DNA of 64,000 bases from Cellulomonas endophytica (GCF_004123805.1 NZ_RWJX01000003.1:1-64000), one strand, 5' to 3'. Shown: positions 1-9,439, counted from the first letter of the stretch. The notes: generated by a model from the letters alone, not told the origin. Numbers and translations are program-made.

Positions 1-912
1 GTGCCCTCCGCCGGGGCGGCCGCGCCCGCCGTCGTGCCGCTCGCCGCGCGCCGGGCCGGCTCCCGCACCGGCACGCGCACCGGCGTGCCGCGCTGGCGCG
101 CCGCCCTGCGCAGCCCGGTCGTCGCCGCCGTCGGCGCGGTGGCCGTGCTCGCCGGGGGCGGGGCCGCCGCCGCGGCGAACTGGCTCCCCATCTTCCGCAC
201 GGAGCAGGTCGTCGCCGTGGACGTGACGGAGACGGACCTCGTCGACCTGCCCGACCTGTCCGCCCTCGGCACCGTCGAGGTGCTGCAGGAGCCGCAGGTG
301 CGCGAGGTCGCGGACGCCGCCGCCGCCGAGGCGGAGACGGGGCTGACCGTCCCGACGCTCGCCGCCCTGCCCGGCGGGATCGCCGACGGCCCGACGTACC
401 AGGTCGGCGACGAGGTCACCGCGGTGCTGACGTTCTCCGCCGAGCGCGTCGCGGAGGCCGTCGCCGCCGGTGCGGACCTGCCGACGCCGCCCGCCGGCCT
501 CGACGGCAGCCAGTTCCGGATCACCGCCGGGCCGGGCGTGGCCGCGGTGTGGGCGGACGGGCGCGGGGTGCCCTCGCTCGTCGTCGGCCGCGCCGGGGCG
601 CCGACCGTGGACTCCTCGGGCGTGCCGTTCGCCACGGCGCGCGACTACGTCCTGTCCCTGCCCGGCCTGCCCGAGGACCTCGCCACGCAGCTGCGGGCGT
701 TCTCCGCGGACGGCTCGACCCTCCCCCTGCCCGTGCCGGCCGGCTCCGTCGACACGGACACCACCGAGGTCGACGGCGCGCCCGCCACGGTCTTCACCAC
801 CCGTGACGGCCTCATGGCCGGCGTCGTGTGGGTGGAGGACGGCACGCTGACCGCCGTGGCCGGGACGCTGTCGGACGACGAGGTGCTCGACGTCGCCCGC
901 GGGCTGCGGTGA
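1..912 (+). CDS. Single-pass membrane protein, anti-sigma-factor-like or DUF4367-like (5' end possibly cut)
   Basis: The 303 readable residues begin with a GTG at the first base of the window, so the true start may lie upstream. An Arg-rich N-terminus precedes one membrane segment at about residues 38-60, followed by an acidic extracellular domain of about 240 residues with the pattern YQVGDEVTAVLTFSAE and repeated short beta-like stretches. No zinc-finger anti-sigma domain is visible in the part present. Its stop overlaps the GTG of the downstream ABC ATPase (GTGA), so the three genes form one translationally coupled operon. It could be a membrane-bound regulator or accessory subunit of that exporter. 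The function is not established, and no catalytic motif is seen. Confidence 0.6.
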   Translation: MPSAGAAAPAVVPLAARRAGSRTGTRTGVPRWRAALRSPVVAAVGAVAVLAGGGAAAAANWLPIFRTEQVVAVDVTETDLVDLPDLSALGTVEVLQEPQVREVADAAAAEAETGLTVPTLAALPGGIADGPTYQVGDEVTAVLTFSAERVAEAVAAGADLPTPPAGLDGSQFRITAGPGVAAVWADGRGVPSLVVGRAGAPTVDSSGVPFATARDYVLSLPGLPEDLATQLRAFSADGSTLPLPVPAGSVDTDTTEVDGAPATVFTTRDGLMAGVVWVEDGTLTAVAGTLSDDEVLDVARGLR

Positions 913-2015
913 CCGCCGCCCCCCGGCCCGCGGCGGCGGGGACCGTGACGACCGGGTCACCGGCCGCGACGGACCTCGCCGCCGCGGCGCGCCTCGTCGC
1001 CGACCTGCCCGCCTCCCCGGCGGCGTGGTGCTCGGGCCTGCGCAAGCGGTACGGGAAGCGGACCGCGGTGGACGACGTGTCCTTCGCCGTCGCCCGCGGC
1101 GAGGTGGTCGGGCTGCTCGGCCCGAACGGCGCCGGCAAGACGAGCGTCATCAAGATGCTGCTCGGCCTCGTGCGGCCCGACGCCGGCGAGGTCCTGCTGC
1201 TCGGCCGGCCCTCGGCGGACCCGCTGTCCCGCGCGCGCGTGGGCTACCTGCCCGAGCTCTTCCGCTACCAGCCCTGGCTGACGGCCTCGGAGGTGCTGCG
1301 CCTGCACGTGCGGCTCGCCGGGCTCGACGTCCCGGACGCGGAGCAGCGGGCACGGCTCGGGGACGTCGGCCTCGGCGGGCGGGCCGGCGACCGCGTCGGC
1401 GGGTTCTCCAAGGGCATGCAGCAGCGCCTGGGCATGGCCGTCGCGCTCGTCGCGCGGCCGGAGCTCGTCGTGCTCGACGAGCCCACCAGCGCCCTGGACC
1501 CGCTCGGGCGCGCCGACGTGCGCGACCTGCTGCTGGACCTGCGGGCCCGCGGCGTCGCCGTCCTGCTGAACTCCCACCTCATCGGCGAGGTCGAGCGCGT
1601 GTGCGACCGCGTCGTCGTCCTCGACCGCGGGAAGGTCGCCGCGCAGGGCACCCTCGCCGAGCTGCTCGGGCGCCGGGAGGTGCGGATGCGCCTGACGGGC
1701 GTGTCGGACGCCGCGCACCGGCGGCTCGAGGCGGCCGGCACCCTCGTCCGGGCAGGGGACCTGTTCACCGTCGGGCTCGCCGCCGACGACGTGCTCGCCG
1801 GCCCGGCACCCGCCGGTGACGGCGGTGACCCGTCGGCGGAGGCCGCCGCCACGACGGACCGCGCCGCCGGCGCCGCGGCCGACGCCGTCGCCGACCTCGT
1901 CACGGACCTCGTCGCGCTCGGGGTCCGCGTCCACGCGGTCGAGCCCGGCCACATCAGCCTCGAGCAGCGCCTGCTCGACATCCTGCGCACCGCCCACCCC
2001 GAGGACCCGCGATGA
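909..2015 (+). CDS. ABC transporter ATP-binding protein
   Basis: This 368-residue ATPase would power export or efflux with the ABC-2 permease that follows. Walker A (GPNGAGKTS) lies near residue 71, the signature FSKGMQQR near 167 and Walker B plus D-loop (LVVLDEPTSALDP) near 186-198, with the switch His in LLNSHL. After the nucleotide-binding domain comes a C-terminal extension of about 120 residues with a Gly/Ala-rich insert, as in ABC-2 (CcmA/NatA-type) ATPases. The GTG at 909 is chosen because it overlaps the preceding stop. The 3' end overlaps the permease start by ATGA. The substrate cannot be read from the sequence. Confidence 0.93.
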   Translation: MTAAPRPAAAGTVTTGSPAATDLAAAARLVADLPASPAAWCSGLRKRYGKRTAVDDVSFAVARGEVVGLLGPNGAGKTSVIKMLLGLVRPDAGEVLLLGRPSADPLSRARVGYLPELFRYQPWLTASEVLRLHVRLAGLDVPDAEQRARLGDVGLGGRAGDRVGGFSKGMQQRLGMAVALVARPELVVLDEPTSALDPLGRADVRDLLLDLRARGVAVLLNSHLIGEVERVCDRVVVLDRGKVAAQGTLAELLGRREVRMRLTGVSDAAHRRLEAAGTLVRAGDLFTVGLAADDVLAGPAPAGDGGDPSAEAAATTDRAAGAAADAVADLVTDLVALGVRVHAVEPGHISLEQRLLDILRTAHPEDPR

Positions 2016-2938
2016 GCGCCCCGACCAGCACGACCGCCCCCGCCGCGGCCGACGCCGCCGCCGACGCGCGCCGGGCCCGCGTCGTCCCGACGATCCTCAC
2101 GGTCGCCCGGCTCACGCTCCAGGAGGCCTCGCGCCGCAAGGTGCTGCGCGCGCTCGTCGTGCTCACCGTCGTGCTCGTCGGGCTCAGCGCGTGGGGCTTC
2201 TCCCGCCTCACGGCGGAGGACCCGACGATGGCGGAGCTGACGAGCGGGCAGGCGCGGCTCGTCGCGTCCCAGCTGCTCAACCTCGTGATGTTCGGGCTCA
2301 GCCTCATCGCGGCGCTGGGGACGGCGTTCCTCGCGGGGCCGACGCTGGCGGGCGAGGTCGAGTCGGGGCAGGCGCTGGCGCTGCTCGCCCGTCCGGTCCG
2401 CCGGTGGGCGGTGCTCGTCGGCAAGTGGCTCGGTCTCGTCGCGTTCGGCTCGGGCTACATCGCCGTGGCGGGGCTGGCGCAGCTCCTCGTCGTCCAGCTG
2501 ACCGTGGGCTACTGGCCGCCGGACCCGGTGGGCGCGCTGGCGCTGCTCGCGGCGCAGACGACCGTGCTGCTCACGCTGGGGCTGCTGCTGTCGACGGTCA
2601 TCTCGCCCATGGCGTCCGGGATCGTGGCGGTCGGGCTGTTCGGGGCGACGTGGGTCGCCGGGGTCGTCGGCGGCCTCGGTGCGGCCTTCGGCAACAGCGG
2701 GGTCGCGGCCGTCGGCACGTGGTCGCGGATGCTGCTGCCGACGGACGGGCTGTGGCGCGGGGCGATGCACGGCTTCTCCGACCCCTCGGCGCTGGCGTCG
2801 TCCTTCGGCGCCGAGATGGCCGGGTTCCCGTTCCTCGGCTTCGAGGGGCTGAGCCTGGCGTACCTCGGGTGGGTGGCGCTCTGGGTCGCCGTCGTCCTCG
2901 GGCTCGCGTCCATGGCGTTCGGCCGCCGCGACCTCTGA
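2012..2938 (+). CDS. ABC-2 type transporter permease
   Basis: The 308-residue integral membrane protein has about six hydrophobic segments. The first lies at about residues 45-65, after an Ala/Thr-rich cytoplasmic start, and the protein ends in FGRRDL. The motif AGPTLAGEVESGQALALLARPVRRW, broken across the second and third segments, is typical of ABC-2 permeases of the NosY/bacitracin-export type. Its ATG overlaps the stop of the ATPase (ATGA), implying a stoichiometric complex. Its 3' end stops 4 bases before the stop codon of the convergent immunity gene, leaving no room for an intergenic terminator. Confidence 0.9.
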   Translation: MSAPTSTTAPAAADAAADARRARVVPTILTVARLTLQEASRRKVLRALVVLTVVLVGLSAWGFSRLTAEDPTMAELTSGQARLVASQLLNLVMFGLSLIAALGTAFLAGPTLAGEVESGQALALLARPVRRWAVLVGKWLGLVAFGSGYIAVAGLAQLLVVQLTVGYWPPDPVGALALLAAQTTVLLTLGLLLSTVISPMASGIVAVGLFGATWVAGVVGGLGAAFGNSGVAAVGTWSRMLLPTDGLWRGAMHGFSDPSALASSFGAEMAGFPFLGFEGLSLAYLGWVALWVAVVLGLASMAFGRRDL

Positions 2939-2942
2939 CGCC

Positions 2943-3881
2943 TCACACCACGTAGCGCTCCGGGGAGCCGGTCTCCGCGACCTCCCGGCGGAACTCCTCG
3001 ACGGTCCGCGTCCCGGGGGCCAGCGCCGGCTCGAGCACCGCGCGCAGCCGGGCGACGTCGCCGGGCGTGACCGCCGCCAGGTCGTCCCCGAGCGTCGCCC
3101 AGACGAGGTCCCCCGCCGGCCGCAGCCGGATGCCCGGGAGCGCACGCAGGGCCGCCTCGCCCCCGACGGCCCTCAGGTGCTCCGGTCCCAGGAGCGTGCC
3201 CCAGCCGTGCCCCCACAGGCGGCGCCGCAGGTCGCGACGCCCGGGCGAGCTGCCGACGACCCGCTCCCACGGGCTCTCGGCGTCGTCGGCGCGCACCCGG
3301 TCGAGCGTGACGAAGCCCGTGCCCGCCCCGAGCGTCGTGGCGGCGTCGAGCAGCCACGGCACGAGCCGGTCGGTCACGCGGACGAGGTCCGCGCCGCCCC
3401 CGTACATCGCCCAGCGCTGCACGTGGACGGCCACGGTCAGCCCGCCGACGGGCCCCGCCGCCGTCGGCACCGGCCACGCGGCGTGCACCTCGGCCACGGG
3501 TCGCTGCGGGTGCTCGGGGTGGTCGACGAGGGCCGTGGCCAGCGCTCCCGCCGTCATCGTGCGCAGAGGCGCCCCCGCCCCCCGCTCCGCCAGGAACGCC
3601 CAGTCCAGCCCGTCGCGGCCCGTGAGGCCCGGGCGCGGGTCGGCGAGGTCGTCCGCGACCGTCGTCGCCTGCACCCACCAGGTGAGGTCGACCCCGACGC
3701 AGGCGGCCACGACGTCCTCGACCGCCCGGCGCAGCACGTGGCGGACCGCGTCCGCCTCGGCGGGCGCCTCCGCCACGGCCACCCCGCCGAGGACGGCGGG
3801 CTCGCGCCCGCCCGGCACCGCCGGGCCGCCGACGGGCTCGTCGTCCCCCGGCCCGCCGTCCGAGCTGCCCGGTCCGCTCAC
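2943..3881 (-). CDS. DUF3396-like (type VI immunity family) protein, predicted immunity protein for the RHS toxin
   Basis: This 312-residue protein is predicted to be cytoplasmic: no signal peptide is visible. The block WGTLLGPEHLRAVGGEAAL followed by a GIRLRP strand near residue 240 is the hallmark of DUF3396, as is the closing region with VARLRAVLEPAL. The family contains known immunity proteins of nuclease effectors, for example partners of VRR-Nuc toxins. The GTG start at 3881 overlaps the TGA of the RHS gene, so the pair is translationally coupled, as expected for toxin and antidote. The N-terminal 30 residues are Gly/Pro-rich and poorly conserved in appearance. The family assignment is by motif memory, not alignment. 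The neutralising role is inferred from position. Confidence 0.8.
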   Translation of the reverse strand: MSGPGSSDGGPGDDEPVGGPAVPGGREPAVLGGVAVAEAPAEADAVRHVLRRAVEDVVAACVGVDLTWWVQATTVADDLADPRPGLTGRDGLDWAFLAERGAGAPLRTMTAGALATALVDHPEHPQRPVAEVHAAWPVPTAAGPVGGLTVAVHVQRWAMYGGGADLVRVTDRLVPWLLDAATTLGAGTGFVTLDRVRADDAESPWERVVGSSPGRRDLRRRLWGHGWGTLLGPEHLRAVGGEAALRALPGIRLRPAGDLVWATLGDDLAAVTPGDVARLRAVLEPALAPGTRTVEEFRREVAETGSPERYVV

Positions 3882-6800
3882 CAGAACGACGACCAGGCCT
3901 TGGACCACAGGGCCGCGCCGGAGCCGATGAGCGCCACCCCGCCGCCGATCGTCAGCGGGTCGTCGAGGATGCCGATGCCACCGGTCGCCACGTCCTCGAC
4001 GAGCGTGCCGCCGATGAGCAGGGTGCCGCCCGCGATGAGCAGCGTTCCGCCGGCCGCCTCCGTCGCGGGTCCGATCCAGCTCGGCGGCTCCCACGTCCAG
4101 TCCCGCGGTGCCGGCGCGGGGGCCGGCACGGGCACGGGGACCGGCACCGGGACGGGGACCGGCACCGGGACGGGGACCGGCACGGGGACCGGACGCGGCC
4201 CCGCCGAGGCCCGGTAGTAGTACCAGAGCATCCCCGCGTCGCCGTAGGACTGGACCACGAGCTGCCCGCGCTGGTACCCGAAGGCGTACTGCCCGTAGGC
4301 GGTGCCCGAGCGCCCGGGGCCGCCCGGCAGGTTCGCGACGTACCCGGCGAGCTGGGTGAGGGCGCGCTGCCGGAGCACCGGGTCCCCGTGCCAGCGGGCG
4401 GTCTTGACCTCCCACACCGACAGCCCGTCGACGAGGTCCGCCCGCCCGCCCGCGCCGTTGACGCCGGCGCCGGGCACCCAGACCTCCATGCGCGTGCCGG
4501 GCCGCTTGGCCGCGGCGAAGTGCACCTGGACGGCGCGGTGCTGCGCCGACCACTCCGTGATGTCCGGCGCCTGCGGGGTGGCGGCGGCGATGGTCGCGGC
4601 CAGGCCCGTCGAGGCGAGCGCTGCGTCGGACACCGGGCTCAGGCCCGTGGGGTCCACGAGGTCGAGCGGGTCGTTCGCGGCGTAGGCGTAGTCGTTCGTC
4701 GCCGCGGGGGTGCCCGGGGGCTGGGTGACGGGGTCCGGGGTGAGCATCTGGCCCGTGGCCGCGTCGTAGTCGCGCTCGAGCAGCTCGAGCGTGCCACCGA
4801 CGGTGAGCTCACCCCGGTACCCCAGCGTCGGGGTGAGCGTGAGGTCGGCGAGGTTGACAGGGTCGGTCGCCCCGCCGAAGGGGTCGTAGGAGGTGCTGGC
4901 GGCCACGTCGGCCGTCGGCAGCGTGGTCGTCACCGACCCCCACGCGTCCTTGGCGAGCACCGCCGTGCTGCCGTCGGCGCGCGACAGGCCCACCGGGCCC
5001 CGCAGGCCCTGGACGAACGCGGTCGTGCGGCCGCCCGTGGAGGTGCTCACGAGCTCGGGGAGACCGCCGCTGGCGTCCCATCCCAGCGTCGTGGCCACCG
5101 TGCGACCGCCGCGGGTGGCGGTGGTCCCGACGAGGAGCCCGTCGCCGTCGTGGGTGCGCGCGACGGTCGTCGTCACCGGCCCCACGACGACCGTCTGCGT
5201 GGCCGGCCGCCCGGCGGCGTCGTACGTCCACCGCTGCGCGGACAGGGGCGCGGTCGCGCTCACGCGACGCCCGGCGGCGTCGTAGGAGTACCGGGTGACG
5301 ACGCCGCGCGTGGTCTCCGTCGCCAGCCGGCCGGCGCCGTCGTACGCGGAGGCCGTGGCGACCCCGTCCGCCGTCGTGGCGGTGCGGTTCCCGCGGCGGT
5401 CGTACGTCCAGGTCCGGGTCCGCGGGGTCCGCGGGTCGAGGTCGGTGACCTGCGACGAGACGAGCTGCCCGGCGGCGTCGTAGCCGTAGGCGGCCGACCC
5501 GGTGCCGAGCCCGCCGCGGGTCGTGGTGCCGACGACCCGTCCGGCGGCGTCGCGGCGCGTCTGGACGGTCGTCGTCACCCCGGCGACGACCTGCGTCTGC
5601 GAGGCCTGGCGCCCGAGGGCGTCGTAGGTCCAGCTGCGCGACTGGCCGCGCGGCAGCGCCTCGGACGTGACGAGGCCGTCGGGGTCGAGGGTCCAGGAGA
5701 CCGTGCCCCACTCCGAGTGGACGGCACGGGTCGCGCGGCCGGCCGCGTCGCGCGTCCACTCCAGGACGCTCGCGTCGGGGAGGGTGGCCGTGCGGACCCG
5801 GCCCGCCGCGTCGAGCGTCCACGCCTGCGTGCCGCCGGGCCCGACCTGGCGGACGAGCCGGCCGGCCGCGTCGGAGGCGTAGGTCGTCGTGCCGCGGGCG
5901 TCCGTCATGGACGTGCGCAGGCCCGTGCGGTCGTAGCTGTAGGCCACGGCGGAGCCGTCGCCCCACGTGCGGGACAGCAGGCGGCCCATCGCGTCGTAGC
6001 CGCGGCGCTCCGTGCGGCCGGTCGCGTCGGTGACCGTCGTGACGCGGCCGAGGGCGTCGTAGGCGTACGCGGTGCGCGCCCCGGCCCGGTCGACGGTCTC
6101 CGTCAGCCGGCTCGCGGCGTCGTAGCGACGGGTCTCCCGGCCACCGGCCGCGTCCGTCACCGACGTGAGCAGCCCGCCGTCCCAGCCGTAGGCCGTGGCG
6201 GCCCCGAGCGGGTCCACCGCCCCGACGAGGCGGCCCGCCGCGTCGTAGGAGTAGGTCGAGCGCGCCCCCGTGGGTCCGGTGAGCTGCACGAGGGCACCGG
6301 CGGCGTCGAGCCCGCGCACCTCCGTGCTGCCGTCGGCCTGCGTCGTGCGGACGAGGCGGCCCGCGGCGTCGTAGGCGGAGCGCACCGTGCGACCCGCGGC
6401 GCTCGTCTCGGCGACGACGAGGCCGTCGCCGTCGTAGGCGGTGGTGCTGCGGCCGCCGACCGGGTCGACCGTGGCGACGTGCCGGCCCGCGGCGTCGTAG
6501 GCGTAGGTCGTCCGCGCCCCCGTGGCATCGGTGGCCACCGCGACGCGGCCCCCCGGTGTCCACGTCGTGCCGGTGGAGGCGCCCGTGGGGTCGGTCAGCG
6601 CGACCGGGCGGCCGACGGCGTCGTACGCGGCGACGGTCCGGCGGCCCTCCGCGTCCACGGAGGCGACGACCGCGCCGCGGGCGTCGTACTCGTACCGCTG
6701 CTCGCCGCCCGCCGCGTCGACGGTCGACGTCACCCGGCCCAGGGCGTCGACGGCCTGGCGCGTCGTCCGTCCGAGGGCGTCGACGACGGTCGCCACGCGG

Positions 6801-9232
6801 CCCTCGGCGTCGTAGGTGTAGGACGTGCGCGCGCCCGTCGGGTCGGTCACCGCCTCGACTCGGCCCAGGGCGCCGTAGGTCCAGGTGGTCGTCCCGCCCT
6901 GGGCGTCCGTCGTGGTGGCCACGCGGCCGGCCGCGTCGTAGGTCGTGCGGGCGACCTCGCCCGTGGGGTCCGTGGCGCTGACGAGCCGCCCGACCGCGTC
7001 GTAGGCGTAGGTCGTCGTGCCGCCCGTCGGGCTCGTCTCCGTCAGCAGCAGCCCGGACGGGTCGTACGTGGACGCGCGCGTGCCCGCCGCGTCCGTCACC
7101 GCGACGGTGCGCCCCGTCGCGTCGTACGTGAAGGACGTGCGGCGACCCTCCGGGGTCGTGATCCGCGTGAGGCGCCCCGCGCCGTCGCGGTCGTAGGCCG
7201 TGCGCCCGCCGAGGCCGTCCAGCTCGGCCACGACGTTGCCGGCGGCGTCGTGCTCGAGGACCACGCGCACGCCGTCGGGGTCGGTGACCGAGCGCACGAC
7301 GTCGCCCTGGACGTCCTGCCGGGTGACGCCGCCGTCCGCCGCCGTGATCGTCGAGGGGACGCGCTCGTCGCCCTCGTACCCGTGCACGGTCCGGGCGCCC
7401 GCGGCGTCCGTGTGCGCGACGAGGCGGCCCCTCTCGTCGTACTCCCACCGCTGCTCGCCGCCGAGCGCGTCGGTGGCGCTGAGCACGTGCCCGCGGTCGT
7501 CGTAGGTGACGCGGGTGGTGGCGGCGCCCCGGTCGGTGGCCGCGGCGAGGTTGCCGCCGGCGTCGTACTCGAGCAGGACCCGCTCGCCCGCGGTGTCGGT
7601 CAGCGTGGTCGGCCGCCCGCCCTCGTCGTGCTGGACCCGCGTCTCCTCGCCCGTGCGCAGGTCCCGGACCGTCGTGAGGCCCTCGAGGTCGTCGTAGGCC
7701 AGCTCGACGGCGCCGTCGGGCAGCTCCTGCCGCAGCACACGACCCAGGGAGTCGAACGTGTTCGTCATGAGCACGCGGCCGGCCGCGTCCGTGACGGTCG
7801 CGAGGTGGTCCTCGTCCCAGCCGTAGGACGTGGTGGCCCCGGCCGGGTCGGTCACGCCGACGAGGAGGTCGCCCTCGTGCGCGTAGGTCACGGTGCGGCC
7901 GTCCGAGGCGGTCGCACCCGTCACGCGACCGGCCCGACCCGCGAGGGTGAGGACCGCACCGGTGCTGCTGCGCACCGCCGTCGGGGTGCCGTCCGCCGCG
8001 CGCTCGAGGGTCAGCACCCCGCCGTCGGTCTCGTCGATGCGCGCGAGCCGCCCCTCCGCGTCGAACGACCAGGTCTCGCCGCCGTCCCAGCGCAGGCCCC
8101 AGCGCCCCTCGGCGGTGCGGGTCAGCTCGCCCGCGAACTCCTCGGGGCGGTCGAAGCCCGTCCCCGTGGGCACGAACGGCACCGTGCGGCCGTCCGCGTC
8201 CAGCATCTCCGCGCCGCCGCCGTCCGTACCCGTGACCGTGACGTCGAGCAGCGTCGTCCAGCCCGTGCCGAGGACGCCCGTGCGCCCGTCCCGGGAGTTG
8301 TAGGTGCGTGCGAGGTCGAAGCCCGCGCGCCCGCCGACGGCGTCGAGGTCCGTGGCCGGCAGGACGAGGTTGCCCGTCGCCGTGCTCACCGGGTCGCTGA
8401 CGTAGAACGACGAGGCCCGGACGCCGTTGAGCTCGTCGGCCGGGCGCGCCACGTGGTTCGGCGTGCCGTTGCTGATGGCGAAGACGTAGCGGCCGGGGAC
8501 GGAGGAGCCCCGGCTGCCCGAGGCGAGCGCCGTGGCGGCGCCGTCGAGGAAGGCGCCGTTCACGCCCGAGCCCGGGAAGGCGTAGGAGGTGTCCGCCGTG
8601 CCGGCGCCGCTGGAGAAGCCCGCGTGCGCCGAGCTGCCGCCCGTGCCCCCCGCCCCGCCCGAGGCGGACCCGGTCTCCCACTGGACGGCGTCGTACGCGA
8701 ACACGATGTCGAAGTCGGCGTCCCCGCGGTCGTCGCGCTCGACGAGGAGCAGCTGGAACGTGTTGAGCCTGTCGACCTGGTTCGGGAAGTACCCGACCCG
8801 CGGCCAGGTGACGCAGAACGCGTCGTGCCCGTCGTAGGTGGTGGTCCCGTACGTGACGACGCCCTCGCCGCCGCGGGTGTCCACGTCCGCGAAGAACGGC
8901 GCGATGATCGGACGCTCCGTCGCCACGAGCCCGAAGGGCGTGTACGTCGACAGCTGCTCGTCGAACGTGACGTTGCCGTTGTTGTTGACGAAGGCCTGCG
9001 AGTAGGCCTCCCCGTAGAAGTTCAGCTCGAACGGCAGGTCGACGACCGCGGAGGACCCGTCGTCGTTGCGCGGCAGCACCTGCTCGGCGCACCCCGCCAG
9101 GTCGAGCACGGCCCCGGGCAGCGCCTGCGCGGGGGCCGCCACGGCGACGCCTGCGGCGAGGGCGGTGGCCAGCGCGACCCCTCCCGCGACGAGACGCCGG
9201 GCGTGGTCGGTGACGGGGTGGGGCAGGCGCAC
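3878..9232 (-). CDS. Secreted RHS/YD-repeat polymorphic toxin with NIDO domain and PD-(D/E)XK-like nuclease tip
   Basis: The protein has 1784 residues from the GTG at 9232, which follows a GGGAGA ribosome-binding site and opens a Sec signal peptide (VRLPHP... to APAQALPGA). Next comes a nidogen-like domain at about 45-215 (FVNNNGNVTFD, APFFADVDTRG). A DUF6531-type entry with AFDP-like SDPVSTATGNLVLP follows near 275-320. About 1100 residues of YD repeats (YAYDAAGR variants) lead to an RHS core end (LLERDYDAATGQMLTPDP ... NDPLDLVDPTG) near 1527. The tip carries GRADLVDG with D1599 and WEVK with E1608 and K1610, a PD-(D/E)XK-like site. A Pro-Val tract at about 1680-1701 and a Gly-rich hydrophobic tail end the protein. 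A -10 TACGTT lies at 9281-9286. It probably acts in contact-dependent competition. The target (DNA or RNA) is inferred. Confidence 0.9.
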   Translation of the reverse strand: MRLPHPVTDHARRLVAGGVALATALAAGVAVAAPAQALPGAVLDLAGCAEQVLPRNDDGSSAVVDLPFELNFYGEAYSQAFVNNNGNVTFDEQLSTYTPFGLVATERPIIAPFFADVDTRGGEGVVTYGTTTYDGHDAFCVTWPRVGYFPNQVDRLNTFQLLLVERDDRGDADFDIVFAYDAVQWETGSASGGAGGTGGSSAHAGFSSGAGTADTSYAFPGSGVNGAFLDGAATALASGSRGSSVPGRYVFAISNGTPNHVARPADELNGVRASSFYVSDPVSTATGNLVLPATDLDAVGGRAGFDLARTYNSRDGRTGVLGTGWTTLLDVTVTGTDGGGAEMLDADGRTVPFVPTGTGFDRPEEFAGELTRTAEGRWGLRWDGGETWSFDAEGRLARIDETDGGVLTLERAADGTPTAVRSSTGAVLTLAGRAGRVTGATASDGRTVTYAHEGDLLVGVTDPAGATTSYGWDEDHLATVTDAAGRVLMTNTFDSLGRVLRQELPDGAVELAYDDLEGLTTVRDLRTGEETRVQHDEGGRPTTLTDTAGERVLLEYDAGGNLAAATDRGAATTRVTYDDRGHVLSATDALGGEQRWEYDERGRLVAHTDAAGARTVHGYEGDERVPSTITAADGGVTRQDVQGDVVRSVTDPDGVRVVLEHDAAGNVVAELDGLGGRTAYDRDGAGRLTRITTPEGRRTSFTYDATGRTVAVTDAAGTRASTYDPSGLLLTETSPTGGTTTYAYDAVGRLVSATDPTGEVARTTYDAAGRVATTTDAQGGTTTWTYGALGRVEAVTDPTGARTSYTYDAEGRVATVVDALGRTTRQAVDALGRVTSTVDAAGGEQRYEYDARGAVVASVDAEGRRTVAAYDAVGRPVALTDPTGASTGTTWTPGGRVAVATDATGARTTYAYDAAGRHVATVDPVGGRSTTAYDGDGLVVAETSAAGRTVRSAYDAAGRLVRTTQADGSTEVRGLDAAGALVQLTGPTGARSTYSYDAAGRLVGAVDPLGAATAYGWDGGLLTSVTDAAGGRETRRYDAASRLTETVDRAGARTAYAYDALGRVTTVTDATGRTERRGYDAMGRLLSRTWGDGSAVAYSYDRTGLRTSMTDARGTTTYASDAAGRLVRQVGPGGTQAWTLDAAGRVRTATLPDASVLEWTRDAAGRATRAVHSEWGTVSWTLDPDGLVTSEALPRGQSRSWTYDALGRQASQTQVVAGVTTTVQTRRDAAGRVVGTTTRGGLGTGSAAYGYDAAGQLVSSQVTDLDPRTPRTRTWTYDRRGNRTATTADGVATASAYDGAGRLATETTRGVVTRYSYDAAGRRVSATAPLSAQRWTYDAAGRPATQTVVVGPVTTTVARTHDGDGLLVGTTATRGGRTVATTLGWDASGGLPELVSTSTGGRTTAFVQGLRGPVGLSRADGSTAVLAKDAWGSVTTTLPTADVAASTSYDPFGGATDPVNLADLTLTPTLGYRGELTVGGTLELLERDYDAATGQMLTPDPVTQPPGTPAATNDYAYAANDPLDLVDPTGLSPVSDAALASTGLAATIAAATPQAPDITEWSAQHRAVQVHFAAAKRPGTRMEVWVPGAGVNGAGGRADLVDGLSVWEVKTARWHGDPVLRQRALTQLAGYVANLPGGPGRSGTAYGQYAFGYQRGQLVVQSYGDAGMLWYYYRASAGPRPVPVPVPVPVPVPVPVPVPVPVPAPAPAPRDWTWEPPSWIGPATEAAGGTLLIAGGTLLIGGTLVEDVATGGIGILDDPLTIGGGVALIGSGAALWSKAWSSFW
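4123..4192 (-). repeat. In-frame short tandem repeat encoding a Pro-Val linker
   Basis: An 18-base unit rich in GGGACC/GGCACC, with two exact copies at 4141-4158 and 4159-4176 and several degenerate partial copies, encodes an uninterrupted run of Pro-Val dipeptides between the nuclease-like domain and the hydrophobic tail of the RHS toxin. The unit length is a multiple of three, so slippage would change linker length without breaking the frame. Confidence 0.85.
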
Positions 9233-9439
9233 GGCGGTCTCCCGGGGGTGGTCCGGGTCCTCCGCGACCCGGGCGGGGGAAACGTACTGGTCAGGGCCGG
9301 CGCGCGGGCCTGGTCCGGGCGACTTCACCCGGTCCCCCCTCGACCGGTCACCCCGTCGGCGGGACGCGGTACCGTCGGGCCGTCGCCGCGGCCCCGGCCC
9401 GACGACCTCCGCGGCGGGCGTGCGCCACGCCCCCGCGTC

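Noticed and set aside
4850-8270. CRISPR-like array from the regularly spaced GCGTCGTAGGCGTAGG-type repeats
   Set aside because: The period matches the YD repeats of the RHS protein, the repeats are imperfect, and the frame stays open on the minus strand.
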